Shown one piece after another: positions 44,870-58,389 of a stretch of 64,000 bases of DNA. The notes beneath the pieces were generated by a model. That model made no database searches and was not told the DNA's origin. It saw only the letters and a list, made by a program, of their open reading frames with translations. The first letter of the stretch is position 1; every line of letters starts with the position of its first letter. The stretch spans positions 10,152,181 through 10,216,180 of the forward strand of contig JAZAYU010000006.1 in the NCBI GenBank assembly GCA_038501625.1. Direction: 5' to 3'. A program made the position numbers and the translations under genes. The stretch comes from Corbicula japonica. Lineage: Eukaryota; Mollusca; Bivalvia; Venerida; Cyrenidae.

Positions 44870-46664
44870 GGACTCACTAATCCTGTGAAACCCTCTGGCA
44901 CAAAACTCAGGCAAACCCTGTGGGCTCTTTTTATACATAAACTTGTCGGAGGATTATACCAAACACGCAGTATACTACAACTTCTGTAAAAGTTGAATGT
45001 CAAGTTCGAAAATCTCCCGAAATATTTAAAGTAAATAGGTTACTCAACGGGTTGTTAATATCGCCGTTTTAACCGGGATTTTTAAAAGGTTACATTTACG
45101 AGGGATTGTAGCCGTAACCGCCGACCAATTCTGTAGAAAGAATTATTTCACGTAGGATTTATTTTTGCGTATATCGCGCTGAAAAATGCACGGCTTCGAA
45201 CCACAGCGAAAAATTACCGGGCATAATCGTGTCATAAAAATAATTATGAATTGCGCGAATATTATCGCGCGAAGTGTTAAATAAAACCACTGAATTGGTT
45301 AAAATCATTAAGGATTTATATAATAAACTCGTTTAAAGTTATATATTAAAACTGTGACGGTTACTGTACTTATTAAAAACGTCGAACTCGTTTTTGCATA
45401 CTGTCTATTTTAAAGAACTTGATAAAATTAATTGGGTGGAGTTAACGTATTTGTGTTTTCTTACAGGAGGCAATTGATTCTAATGCTTATTTGTAAATAA
45501 AACAGCGTAAAATAGTTGTTTTCTTGTCAGATTTGCATAAGTCTGCTATTTTGACACTTATTTAATGGTAAATTACAGTTTAATAATGCTGTAATACACT
45601 ATTTCATGTTTTGTATGATAAATATTTAAGCTGCTTATCTCGAAACTCTGTCAAGAGTCGCACAGAGTTCCCGTTATTTCTTTCTAAACATACGGCCATG
45701 GGTCTTAAACCCTTCTCTCCAGTGTATTGGTATGCTTACACAAATCCCCTCTTTATTATTCCATGTAATTCCATTATTGAACTAAATCTGATTAAAGTAA
45801 CGTTTAGACACACTTTAATTACGAGAAAAGGCTACTTATAAATATAATCCACACATTTTCCGCTCAGGTAACCCTCTCAAATAGATATGAAATGATCTGA
45901 ATTTGACGTCCAACCCTAATAAGTATATTAAAGGGCCTAAAATTCCTTTAAAGTCCTGTGATGTCACCGCTTTTTCGCAGTAGGTGAAATATTCTTTCCG
46001 TTTCTCACGATGATATCATTCGTTAGGTGGGTAAAATCATGGCAAATATGTAACCGGTAAGTTAAGATGGCCACTCAGGTAGAATAAGAATTAGAAGAAT
46101 AGAGTCGGTTCTTATAGGTCTGCTTCAAAACTTGCATCACAAGACGGCCGCTGATATCAAGATAAATGTTCAAGCGTATTAAGAATGGAGACATTAGTTC
46201 GAGACAGTGTGATTCGAGTTTAGAGACAGTCTGGGTTTGTTTAATCCTCTAATGAACCATAGTTGGAACAATCTCTGCCGCTTTTTCAGAAGTGCCAACC
46301 AATCGAATTTTCCGCCGTCGGTACTTTCAGCATTACGCAATACCTCATTGGCATTACATATTTCTTTGAAAATTACGGAAATTGCGTGAACAAAAGTAAC
46401 CTTTATACAGCAATACATTTATGGAAAATAAACTAAATTATGTTCATGATTGCTTATATAGCCTTTCAAGTAAACTTGCAAGTATATCCAGCCGAAATCG
46501 CGATCTAGATATACCAAAATCTGCTCGTTTTTTTCATGGACATTATGTTTTTATTTTCCTTTCAATAATTTATGTTTATGTTAAATTTACTTTATAATTT
46601 TATTTTATTATTTTATCTTTTCCTGATTAATTTTATTTTAAATGTGTTTTACATATTTACACAA
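44870..46664. other. Intergenic or intronic stretch, nothing recognised
   Basis: Unique DNA with scattered CG-containing segments (45160-45260). No gene, TIR pair or tandem array identified. Confidence 0.35.
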
Positions 46665-46666
46665 TT

Positions 46667-46729
<63 letters not shown>

Positions 46730-46731
46730 TT
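46665..46731. repeat. (TTTA)n microsatellite
   Basis: About 16 uninterrupted TTTA units in a T-rich region. Confidence 0.95.
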
Positions 46732-46826
46732 ATTTTCATTTTTATTTATTTATTCAGCTTTTCAATATTTGATGTCTTCGAATTTCAAATTCAACTTTTT
46801 ATGAGTTCAAGAAAATTAAAAGTACA

Positions 46827-47090
46827 TAGATAGATTTATTTCAGTATAAAATGCATATCAACATGATTTTAAATAACAAATATAAATTAGTTAACAATAC
46901 AATAAATACATAATTTGATTAAGACTTTTTGACATGGATTAGATTAAAAAAATGACTTTAAATGGGATCAGTTATTATAACATACATGTATGTATATAAG
47001 TATCACATAGTGTTGCCATGTTAAATACATAAATACCGAGGATGACACAAAAAGGAAAACAATATATCCATTATTTCCATTGTGGCCCTT
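46827..47090 (-). mobile_element. Retroposon-like 3' end, copy 2
   Basis: AGATAGATTTATTTCAGTAT then AAAATG at one end; GATGACACAAAAAGGAAAAC and TTATTTCCATTGTGGCCC at the other, matching 36499-36721. The minus strand gives ...ACTGAAATAAATCTATCTAT, a non-LTR/SINE-type tail. Confidence 0.55.
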
Positions 47091-50000
47091 TTTCGTTTAA
47101 ACATTTCTTTTATTTTATTTCATTATTTAAGTTTTTAATTTTTTAAAGTATTATGAGTAAAAAGGCTTAAACATAGCCTGACAGGCCCTGGCATATAATA
47201 AACTTAGATACTGTTTTATCGTACCAGACAAAGAGTTATTTATTAAATCTAAAATACCTTTTTTCGGAGGTGTTTGGCAACAGTTAAAACATGGCCATGT
47301 TATAAGTTGCACCGCGAAATCTTCTCACCATGTAAATCAACTAAATGGAAAATGATGCATGCTTGCTGAAGAGGTCACAACTCTTGAAAAAAATGCATCC
47401 CCAATATCAAAGTTCTCAGGTCGCCCTCAAACATAATAAGAGAAGAACGTGCTTCTAAGATCAATGAAACTTTCTGCACTTCATTTAAATTAATACGAGT
47501 TGAACTCGGGACAGTATTGCGTTTTCGTCGAAAAGGTCGTAATCATGAGAATTACAAAATACTTGAGAATAACCATTTAATTAGGATGTGTACAAGAAGG
47601 GGCTAACGTGGTTGCGATACGACAGCGAATTAAGTGAATGTGACACCGACGCATTTCGCGTAATTGAATCCGAAAAACTTGTTTTGACCACAAGCATTTT
47701 CGAGTACCAAGGACAGCGTTGGATGGAGTGTCCAATGTTTGGTCATCATTGGTCATCAGACCGCTTTGACCTCTGGTCAATTACCCGGTCCCTGTGATCT
47801 CAGTAGGGGTCACACTATGGGTTGCTCCCTCAAGCAAGTAAATAAGAAATCATCAGCGGCTCTCCATTACAAACGAAGAGCCATTCAGACCCGCGACCAC
47901 TGGGGTTCTTACGGCTGAACTGAAAGGGTGTCGAAACACTGTTGAATATCAACATAACGATACTTAATGAGAATGATAAGGCTAATCATCGCTAGTTAAC
48001 AAGATCTTCTCCCTAACAAATAACATCTTTATCAAACGATCACTCTTTCCAATGTCTTCGTTCATCCTTAAAGTAAATTAAGCTTCCTGTGGCGAATTTT
48101 CAATGTGCACAGCGGTTTACACCTGTACGCGGGAATATCATTTCGTCGCTGACCATTTCACGTCTGCTGTAACTTACATGATGTAATCACATCTATTGAG
48201 GTGACGCCATATTGGACATTTCTTGACACCTTCTTCGCTCCCAGGATGCTTTTCGTTGCGTTTGATTTCCGGTTAATAGTTGAATTCGACGCCTAGATTT
48301 TTGAAGACGTATGACTTTTTGGCTAAAGGTATCAATTATCCGCAACTTCAATTTTCTTACGGACATTTTTGGGGTGTAACATACATGTACATATTCATTA
48401 AGTCACCACTTTTGGTACCACGCACTTTTACCATCGTCTTCGTCATTGTGAATTCATGACAAACATTTAATGTTTGAAAACTAGAGATTTTTTCGTTTGA
48501 TAACATGACTTGACAGGAAGAATAATATTTATTGACCCTTTCCTGAATATTGTTTTAATTGCAACAGTGCACATTATTTTAACATTTCACTATTATTGTC
48601 AGGGTGGGGGTAGTCAAAATATATGGCGAAATGTAAAAACATTTTGACCAAACACAACTTCACAACAATATAGCAATCACGGCCAAATGTATGTAGCGTC
48701 GAAATGTTTAATTCAAATGTGGTCAATTTTAAATGGAGCGGTTAATTTTCCGATTTTATAAAAACATTCCAATTTGAAACGCCGTTGTATATCAATTCAA
48801 CCAAAGTACCAGTTCGAAGCGTTTTGGTAAAACTGTATCAATATTTATACACCGGTCAACTCTTGCCCATAACCTCTGGTCGCTAATTACATCCAACTCG
48901 GACGGTAATCCGGGATGGTCACTTTTTTCTTCAATTGTCGTAGAATGTTAATAATCGTGCTGAACGCCGATAAAAAATGTAGAAAAAAGTTCACAAGATG
49001 CACATTAGCTTCATCAACTGACCGACATATTTATCCAAACCCTGCAGGTGCTTGTTTGGAACCCGTATATGCCTGAGTACAAATTTAAAACCATTTCTAA
49101 CAGCAAAATTATGTGTGTTTTTATAGTTGGACATTTTAATAGCGACGGTCAGTTCTTTTCATTAGTTGCCATTTTCCATAAATTTCCGTCCACTATAGCC
49201 GGTACATTGAAATGTTTCATTTATCATTTTTAAGCTCATTATGGCATCTGAAATTGCGTGTGGGCTTTGGCAAGGATTAGTAATTAACGGCCTAATGGAG
49301 TTTCGACGAAGCCAACCCCAGTTGTTTAGGATAAGATGAACTGGTGGATTTTACGCTAAGTGGGTTGCAATAGTTTCTTTCTTCAATCGTTATGATATAC
49401 GAATGTATAGCAAACCACGTAAGCAGTTCATCAGAAGTCAAGTTTATGGTTCACATAATACCTTTCTTTTTTAATTTTTCTATTGCGCGTTAATTTGATA
49501 AGTAAAACACAAATCCTAGTGTGAAATATAACTTTACGAGACATATTAAGTGCTCAATTAAATTTCTAAGAACATATGTGGACAATGACTCACGTCTGTG
49601 GCCAGATTAGGACTTGTGGTTACATTCACTGAGCTTTTCTGTTCGGGCACTGTATTCTTGTTTTCGCTGGCGAGACGGCAATTCATCTTGTGTTCAAACA
49701 ATCCAACAAGGTAAAATAGAAAATTGAAAAAAAAATGCGCAACACAAATAGAAATACATGTATTATCTTCTTCATTGGCCTCACTGCTTTCTTTATAATA
49801 AAAACTTAGTTTCGCTGAACTTATGTTAGAACGCACACACTTGAAAGAGTACATGACATTAGAAAACTTTATGTCTGCGTGCGGTACAGTGTGCTTGGTT
49901 GGAATCCGAATTATCAAGAACAATTTTAATATCTTTCAAGTTTACGTAACGGTTGAATCTGTATAACATAACTTCCAGAAAAGAGAACCTGTTACATTAT

Positions 50001-50420
50001 GTTCATTTGCAGACCTTATCAATGTCATCCAACTAGAATTTGGGGGTCGTTTACAAGAATTTAGCTTCATCGCTAAAATGACTAATACACTGCCATAAGT
50101 TTTTAAAGATTGACTTCCAAAACGGTTGTTTAAAGTTAGTTTTTGTACTGATATTGAAACAAGCTCATACGACCAGTTTACTTAGACAATAAATCAACTG
50201 ATTGGCTGGAATAAAGACCAATCACCTACACTAGCCGATCGTTTACTAGATTTTTCAAGTCATTTCTTTACATAAAAAAATACCTCATATAGCATTCATT
50301 ATAATTTGAGTATTCATTTGTTTATATTTGTAAGTGCATGTACTTGTTTTGAAGAAGACCATTTGGTATAATGGCTAAAAGCTATGGCGAATATTTTACC
50401 TTCTAAAAATAAAGATTGAT
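47091..50420. other. Low-repeat stretch, no gene confirmed
   Basis: Unique sequence. The segment 47580-47830 is more GC-rich, with overlapping open frames on both strands, a double TTGGTCATCA and TGACCTCTGGTCA (47767-47779). A minus-strand frame of 121 codons at 49558-49923 resembles no family I know. Confidence 0.35.
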
Positions 50421-50610
<190 letters not shown>

Positions 50611-51100
50611 CACAGTATCAAGTCTCAGCTTTATGTTCTTGGATCCAGATTATTTTACATTTATTTCACTTGAAATGCTAGAAAATACTCGTTCTTTACC
50701 TGTTTTCCGGTTCGTTTTCCGCATCTTGTTATTTCAAATCGATTAGCGATCTTATCATTTCACATAAATATTATTTCCATTCAGATCGTCTGCTTCCTTA
50801 ATGAGTGGTAATGGTTTTCTTCGGAACCACGGTCATATCTCATTTCTCCGTTTTATGGGATTAAAACTTCAGAAAATTTGAAGATGATGCTTTGAATGAC
50901 GATTCCTCTATGACAAGATATTGTAATGCAACAACACGGACAGAAAAGTTTATAGAGAAAAAAAAATGAAACAATGAACCATTGGCAAGTGCGATTCATG
51001 TCGATGGAACAAAAGCAAACAGAAGTTTCGTGTTTTATGTCATAGTATTTTTTTTACTGTGTAATTTACAACAAACTTTTTTTCTGGATGAGTATCAATA

Positions 51101-51410
51101 CAGTAAAGTCCCCCATTAAGACCATCTCGATAACAAGACTAGTATTCCAGGGCCCAAGATCATAAAACTAAATTTTGAGATCAGTCTCAAATCTCAAGCA
51201 TCTGATTGGCTGAAATGGCGACTGGTCGCCATTTCAGCCAATCAGATGCTTGAGATTTGAGACTGATCTCCAGATTTAGTTTTATGATCTTGGGCCCAGT
51301 TGACAGCTTTACACAACATTTGTTATTTCTACCCCGAAATAGAGGCAATTCCACTATTAAGACCACTTTTGCCCTATCCCAATTGTGGTTCAAATAGCGG
51401 GGTTTCACTG
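51101..51410. mobile_element. TA-flanked TIR element, split by family P
   Basis: CAGTAAAGTCCCC at 51101 and, reversed, CAGTGAAACCCCG at 51410; TA directly outside both ends. ATTAAGACCA motifs lie inside both arms. About 163 bp without the inserted family P copy at 51151-51297. Tc1/mariner/pogo-type by ends and TA (inference). Confidence 0.78.
51151..51297. mobile_element. Family P palindromic MITE, best copy
   Basis: GGCCCAAGATCATAAAACTA pairs with TAGTTTTATGATCTTGGGCC, and the pairing runs to the centre GGCGACTGGTCGCC with very few mismatches, so the 147 bases can fold into one long hairpin. Its near-identical arms suggest a young insertion. Confidence 0.92.
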
Positions 51411-51822
51411 TATGCACATCTATTCTGACCCGCGAGAGATCCAAAGATTTCTAAAACAGTACTAAGGGATTTTATTTTTGATAATGTACTTTTGTTTATA
51501 CTGTTTTAGCAATTGGTTTCTTAGCAAATGATATATGTCGTTATTGAACTCGTTTTTACGAGGGAAGTGTTATTTCGTGCAAAATGTTTTGATTTTCTGA
51601 AAAAAAGCTATCATGGTCTCTTGTTTTCACTAATATATTTACAGAAAGAACTCTACCATTTCATGCATTTAGGCGAGCTGTATTGTTATATTCCATGTGT
51701 TATGTGTTCTGTACATTAGAAAAATTTTCCTCGCGCTTGTGAACCGTTCAAACAAAATATGTATTTTCCAATGTTTATATTATATTCGAAAGACCTCCAT
51801 GTGCATTAAGCATCTATATATA

Positions 51823-52283
51823 CTTAAGGACTTTGAAAACGCACCCTTGGGATAAGTGTATTTTAACTTGGAAAAGGCCTTTGAAATGAAATGTTTCACA
51901 TACCTTTGTAAAGTACAATTCATTGCCGTCAGTTTGATAGTAAAATATTTAAGATTGGTCTATTTATACAAAAGATATTGCGAGTTAAAGACAGTAACCC
52001 TAAAATCAAAAGTAACACTTCACGCCTATAGAGCTTGCATTACAATTAAAGGCATATCATTGAAAACGAACGCTTGTATTGGCTAAAGTGTTACTTTTGA
52101 TTTCAGGGTTACTGTCTTGAACACGCGATATTTTTATTATCAATGAACCAATTTTAAATATTTTGGTATCAAAATGACGGCAATGAGTTGTACTTTACAC
52201 AGCTATATAATATGTTTGATATAAAAGGCGTCTTCTATGTTTATATACACTTATCCCAAGGGTGCGTTTTCAAAGTCCTTAAG
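51823..52283. mobile_element. 461-bp foldback element
   Basis: CTTAAGGACTTTGAAAACGC then ACCCTTGGGATAAGTGTA at the left end is repeated exactly in reverse at 52246-52283. Pairing continues inward (GTAAAGTACAATTCATTGCC with GGCAATGAGTTGTACTTTAC; ACAGTAACCCTAAAATCAAA with TTTGATTTCAGGGTTACTGT) to a loop near 52030-52085. TATA on both sides may be the target duplication. No coding capacity. Confidence 0.85.
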
Positions 52284-52377
52284 TATATTTATTGCACACG
52301 CCATTATTACACATAACCGAACAAATGGCATCGTACAAACCTTGGACTGGACTGGAAATCCTTTTGGTTGTAGACCA

Positions 52378-52405
52378 TAATAATAATAATAATAATAATA
52401 ATAAT
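52378..52405. repeat. (TAA)n microsatellite
   Basis: About nine TAA units. Confidence 0.95.
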
Positions 52406-53684
52406 TCAAGAAAACACATATCGGAAGCAATGCGGGCGCTTCAAGTTCGCGAGTAGTTGGCATGCCCTCACCAGAAAGGGTATTGATGACACAATAGGTT
52501 AAGAAAACTGGTGTTCCAAAGCTGCGTATGAACTCAATTCAAATACAACAGGATACTCTTTCCATAAATAAACTTTTGATAAAATTAAAATGAGATTTCT
52601 CAAATGTACCTTTACATGCTTTAAGTCACACTGTCAATAAACGATTCGAACAAAACACTGACACTTTCACCCTAACCGGCCCCCACCAGCCAGTCTGAGC
52701 GTGAAGAGGTGGGCGGACATTTCTGAGATTCCAAGTCTTACTCAGAAACAAAGGTTGCAAACTTAGGAAAGTTGTAACGACGAATCCAATGTATTCCTTT
52801 GTTTTGGTACAAAAATAAAATAAAGCCCTTAACATTTCGGATATCACGGGGCTGTGACATGTCTATTTTTATTCACATAATCCGGTAACTTATCAAAAAT
52901 ACTTCAGACAATATTTGCATTGCTGAATGAAATAAAGGATGCTGTTGTAAATCTAATTGCATGTGTGAAATATCCTGTTTCCCATCTTAGATTTGGGTAC
53001 GTCGGCAAGTTTTTTTGTCCTTGCAAACCTTAGGCAAACAAATTCGTTTAATTTCATTTCTTCCACTTTATTTGGTAACGTAAAACGGTGGTTGCGGTTT
53101 ATAACATACGAAAATTCGGGTTGCTATTGAATGAAATAAAACCCGAAATGATTTCAAGCTGGTGATACTACTTTTTTACTTATTCAAAAGAAGATGATCC
53201 CAATACGGAAAAAGGTTACATGACGATGGACATCACTTATAAAGTGTTTAAAATAAAGTGTTTAACTTGATCTAGTAAAAAAAAACACGCGTTTTCGAAA
53301 AGTTCTAAAATAACATGCATCAATGTTTGGGTAAGACGTTTGTCCAGTGTATGATCATGATTATAAATTAAATAGATAGTATGAAAATCAGTTTTACTGT
53401 TCACCTCTTTGTATCGTCTGCAGATCCATCTCTCGAAACGCACCGCTAATTAGAATGTCATATTTTCTGCGATTTTCGTTACATCTCTATGGTAGGCCCG
53501 GCATATTGATCTCCATTATTGATTGCTGACGCTAGGTGGCGTCGTGTTTAATTAATTTGTGATTTCTTTAGTAATGAAATGATAGATAATTATATTCTAA
53601 TTAACTGACAGTGGCTTTGTTTTGTATTAAACTATCTTTGACCTTATTTGATGTGCCGCCACCAAAGGTATGAAGATAAGCTGG
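52406..53684. other. Low-repeat stretch, nothing recognised
   Basis: Unique DNA with no exon, array or paired ends that I could identify. Confidence 0.35.
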
Positions 53685-53724
53685 TGCGCATGCGCTTTAT
53701 TACCGTTTGCACGTGGCGCACGTG
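53685..53724. promoter_or_regulatory. Promoter-like cluster: NRF1 palindrome plus two CACGTG
   Basis: TGCGCATGCGC at 53685-53695, CACGTG at 53710-53715 and 53719-53724 (GCACGTGGCGCACGTGCG). The NRF1 consensus is essentially perfect. Same ingredients as 42090-42135. No ATG exon was recognised just downstream; the candidate at 55039 is 1.3 kb away. Confidence 0.45.
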
Positions 53725-55038
53725 CGACATTAATTTGATGATTTAGAACAAGTAACTGATACAGGATTTGTCATTCAATGTAAATTAAAAGTGTATTCCG
53801 TTCAAATTTTGACGAATAAAAGCACAATGTTCGAGGTACTTTAAAAAGGCTCAAATTTAAGAATGTTGAAATGTCTTGGCATTTTATTGGCATTTTATTA
53901 CGAAAAGGGCGTCTGGCGGCATGGAATTCTTGAAATGTTTAACTGACAATGCCCTTCTTTAAAAAAAACAACCCTTTCTTTTGACAAAAATCATGACTGA
54001 ATTGCTAGTATTGTTTTGGTATCAGCTGGCTCCGGTTGGAAGATCGCCTTCCTATTTTACCATGGTCTCCTCACGGAATTTATCGCGATAATGCGTAAAC
54101 TATGTTTTTGCTTATAGGTCAATCAAGACATAACCATTAACCATTAGCTGATTATTCATTATTTTAGTTAACGTTATACATGTAAACGCTGAAAAAAACG
54201 CACGGTTTTTTGTGCGAACTATTCTAGAAAGAAAATAAAAGTTGACATGGCGTTCATTCTTAATGCTTATGCTAGTCATTCTATACACCTAATTCAGATT
54301 CAATAAAAATGATCACTAATTAGTGACGATGAGCTTTGAAGTTTTTAATAGAATATAGTTTAATCTGCATTATCGTTAGATGAAAATGATCATAAAAACT
54401 CGATTTTAAGATATTTACAAACATTCACAGTTCAACTCAAATCCTGCCCGAAAAATAATGTCCCAGTGATGTATGACAATATAACATACACGCATGTATT
54501 ATCATGTTCATGCGTTTTTGGCGATGGTTTCATCTAAATTTTGGAAAAATTCCTGACAAATATGAATTTAGATTAACCTCTTATATCTAAATCCATTATA
54601 GTCAAACTAGAGCGACGAGAGTGTTTTATCCCGATAAGGATGAAAGTAATTTTCTCGGGCGTTCCGACGTCGCCGACGAACAAATTACTGAGCATTTTTC
54701 TCCAGTTGATCAGCAATTGAATGATATCTCGAGGTTTCAGTGAATAAACTTGGTTTGTTTTCTATTTATTCATTACACAGAGCTGTTAATTTGGCGTCCT
54801 TTGAAGCAGAAGTGAGTTTCTCAGCAGACGACTTGTGATGCTAGCGCACGCGACTTAGACGCTTGGTCGGATGTAATCCGATAATACAACGACGTTTTCT
54901 ATTGGTCCCTTCCTTTTTCTCGGCACGCAATCAGATACAATATTTAAATAATATGACATCAAATTGCGACAGCTTTTAATTCAAGAACTGTCAGGACAGT
55001 TGAATTGTCACTGATTTGAATTTGGTTGACCAGCAACC
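53725..55038. other. Region upstream of candidate exon 55039
   Basis: Unique sequence. Near its end lie an inverted CCAAT box (ATTGGTCCC, 54901) and a TATA-like TATTTAAATAATATG at about 54940, about 100 bases before the ATG at 55039. Confidence 0.3.
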
Positions 55039-55110
55039 ATGATCCAGACTGGAATCACCCCGGGGCAGCGGCAGTACCTAGCTGATTATAAATTAGGGAA
55101 ATTTCAAGAA
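55039..55110 (+). CDS. Weak candidate first coding exon (24 codons)
   Basis: ATG in context CAACCATGA; frame MIQTGITPGQRQYLADYKLG-KFQE, then a weak donor GTATGG in phase 0. TATA-like and CCAAT-like sequences lie upstream. Phase differs from the other two candidates, so it would need a different acceptor exon. Without splicing the frame continues 13 more codons to a stop. Not recognised. Confidence 0.18.
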
Positions 55111-55944
55111 GTATGGTCGATCTCCTTTTTTTCAGAAACTCTGATTTAAACCCGTATGGGATATTAATGTAAAAGTAAACTTTATAAATTTTCGGAGTAA
55201 ATCATTCATGTTCAGCCGAAGTCGGAAATAACTTATATCGAAGCAACAGTGGTAAAGTGCTTTGTCTAAGGACATGTCGTAAAGTCGATTCAAGCTCTCA
55301 CCACTTTCTCCTTCTTCGGCCTTATGAAAGCCGACTCACTTATCAAAACTGATCCAAATATTAATATTTTTCTATTAACTTTACATAGCAACACAATTTT
55401 CAAAGAATGCAAATAATGTCTATCCTATATGCGTCGTGTGCTCAATTTCTGCAATAGAAAAATGAATAAAAGAGGTAACGTATATTTAAGAATAGAATAT
55501 GAACAGATCGTTTATTTTCGAAAGTATTTTTCGCCAGCTTGGTAAAATTGTAAGGCAAGATCATATTAGAAATACAGATTTTTTAAAGTGACTGGCTTCA
55601 TTGTGTAAAGTGTGACATGACATTCTACATCCTTGTGTGTCGAGTTTCTTTTTTAATTTAAGTGTTTGTATTGCAATATAAAGCAAATGTTTACACTCGC
55701 TGATTGTACACTTCTGTGGTATTTAGATAATTCATTTTATCCTGGAATTCCGGATAACGCTATTCTGGACTTCTTTCTGAAAAAAAACCACACAACGTTT
55801 GTGACTCCGAGAGCCCGGCAAACTCCAGATTGTTCAATTTGCTCTCTTTTTCCTCTTTGAAGTTGTTAAGTAATTCAGGGTGACAAATTTTCAGCCACAT
55901 ATAGTGCATATCCATGTAACCAACAGTATTATTCTGCTGTTGCC

Positions 55945-56015
55945 CAATATCATAAAATTTACATTGAAAACCAGTCTGAAATCTCAATCATCTGATTGGC
56001 TGAAATGGAGGCTAG
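55945..56015. repeat. Family P palindromic MITE, half copy
   Basis: AATATCATAAAATTTACATT, then TCTGAAATCTCAATCATCTG and ATTGGCTGAAATGGAGGC; second arm absent. Confidence 0.65.
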
Positions 56016-56859
56016 CGAAAAATGTAGACCCTGGGTGGGCAGGCAGATATGATATATACTGGACTCATGCAACAATTACTCTGCTATAGGCAAAGTGTTA
56101 ACGTTAACAACTGACGCTAGAGATTTTAGCCTCCTGTTGACTTTCGGTGACACTTTTATTGAGCCTAACAGCTGTAAGCGGTGTTGTAACTCTAAATTTG
56201 TAACATTTAGCAAATTTTGAAAACCTGCTTTCCCGTTCCTGAATACTCAAATATCGACTATCCTCGATTAACCCGACAAATTGATATCTAATCTAATCGT
56301 GATGGTATTTTTTTGCTTTGAAAATCAAATTTGTGTAAATTAAGAGAGAGTTTCATACATGTACTTAAATATACATACGTTCATATTTTCCACTAAGCCA
56401 CACGTACCAAATTCATGTGTGTGGCCCAATATTCGACATTTCGTTTTTGTTACTGAGCAAACACTCTAATGACGAATTCTGGTATCATCCGAACCATGAT
56501 GAATTAGGCAAACATAGAAAATGATCATTTCTTTCTATCCCAACCAAAATAACTAAATAATGCAAATAATTCATTACCCACTTTTAACCTTCGTTTTGCG
56601 ACCCACCCGTAACCCTAAAAACTGTCGCCGTTTGTATGTATACACCAGTAAACTGTGCAAACACTCAACCAATATGAAAACATATCATTATTTTTAAGGA
56701 TGTGTTTATGTCTAATAGAGTATTGAATGTTATATCCGTAAAAGGACAATTTGCAAAATTTTGCGGTGAATTTCTGGATTTTAAATTTTGTAATTTTGTA
56801 AATTCTCATTTGTTTCATTCTTAGTCTTTATCATGACTTAATCTTTTACTTGAAATATA
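56016..56859. other. Unique stretch, nothing recognised
   Basis: Only a short palindromic duplicate GTTAACGTTAAC near 56098 was noted. Confidence 0.35.
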
Positions 56860-57024
56860 TGGTTTAATTGCGTGTTTGACCATTGTAGATCCGGATCAGC
56901 CGGCACATCATTGCCATCTGGATATGCACTGTTCGCTTAAAAGCGAAAAAAAAAAATAACTAAATGAATCTAGATCTACAATGTCGCCCGTGCCATAAAA
57001 GTAATATCTAATGAGTAAATCATT
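56860..57024. repeat. Family A MITE, diverged and shortened
   Basis: GTAGATCCGGATCAGCCGGC then GCCATCTGGATATGCACTGT-TCGC, and GATCTACAATGTCGCCCG; ends eroded (TTTAAT / ATTAAC). Confidence 0.7.
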
Positions 57025-57463
57025 AACAGCAAGCCTCAACACCTCAATCGCCATTACGATACGCTCTGAATGCACCCAAACTGAACCGGTTTGCAAGCGC
57101 ATTTTCCTTAATTTCATGTACAGTCATACGGAAATTACTAATAAATAATATGTTACTTATATATGTAAACCACTGAAAAATATCTTTTTGCAGTGGAATA
57201 AGTATATTCAGGCACAATGCTTCAACATTGTACCCTTAACACTCGCCTGTATTTAATATAAGAACAAATATTTTTGCAACAATAGTCGAATCCAACACGT
57301 GCAGCTTTGTTTACTATGAAGCATATTAAGCTATATCAACGGTGTTCAGCAAACAAATTATTGTCAATAAAGCTGTTCGCATTCTTTGAATCCTCTTCAT
57401 TTTGCTTAGAAATTCTCTCCTTCAGACAAGATAGCTAATCCTATGCATCTGCCTGTTCAGTCC

Positions 57464-57498
57464 TGACCCCAAGCATTGACCCCCAGGGGCCGGGGTCA
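57464..57498. promoter_or_regulatory. Cluster of TGACCCC half-sites with hairpin
   Basis: TGACCCC at 57464 and 57477 and its reverse GGGGTCA at 57492-57498; the last two form an inverted repeat. GGGGTCA is a nuclear-receptor-type half-site; binding is inference. Confidence 0.25.
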
Positions 57499-58389
57499 TG
57501 TTCAGAGAAAAAAACTCAGCCAATGAACATTCGTTGCCGCAGATGGTGCGAGAGCCGGAATATCCCAGAAAATTGAAAAGACAGCGTGCGGATTGAATTG
57601 TTTTCAAGTGCTTGGGAAAACTTTTAAATGATCTTAACAAAGATTGAATGTAGCAAATTTGAGCCTAAGCATATTGACTGGGAAAGCGAGATCGCGAAAA
57701 CCGCATCCAGGGTCAATATTTTAATATTTGGAGTAAATCTCAGGTTAAAGAGCGAGCGATTCCATGGATACTTTTAATCAGGGATTTTAGCACTTTTAGT
57801 CGCGGTCTTGTTTGATCTCGCTTGATATTTTCCGTATTGAGTAACGGTACTTTTTCATCAGTGGCTTGTAATCAAATTAATGAACACCGCGGCCATATTT
57901 GTCGATCAGGTGCACCGTAATTTTAGCTTCCGATTAGAATCGCAAATTGTGTAAAGTTGTGTAAAATCAATGTAATGTTTGCTTTGTAGAAATATCTGCT
58001 TCATGAATTAACTAATGAAGTGAAAATGTTCTAATTAAGTAAGGCATCTTCAGAGTAACACGGAAATCACCCTTCCGGTCTTTGAACCCACCATTTAGTT
58101 CCAGAAACAGCAACAAGATTAAAACCTTTACATTTTAAAACCGCTGTACCTCCAGAAGATACTTACACATGAAGATGGCAGTTAAAATATACGAACATAT
58201 TCAGAAATTGTTTTAAAATTTTATAAACCCCTCCAAACACTAACTAGAAGTTGAATTACTAGAAAATCATTTTCTATAATTCTTGCATTTGTGAAGGAAA
58301 ATTAACATGTAATTGCTAATTTGATGTGAAATATCTTAATACTTTTCTATTTGAAGACTGTCTATCTTGCATCCTTCACAAATGCATCA
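57499..58389. other. Unique stretch, nothing recognised
   Basis: No exon, array or inverted ends identified. Confidence 0.3.

Noticed and set aside
46572..46833. Phe/Leu/Ile-rich 'membrane protein' frames
   Set aside because: They arise from the TTTA microsatellite and T-rich flank.
49558..49923. 121-codon minus-strand frame with a hydrophobic segment
   Set aside because: Composition looks random and AT-driven; no family, start context or splice support.
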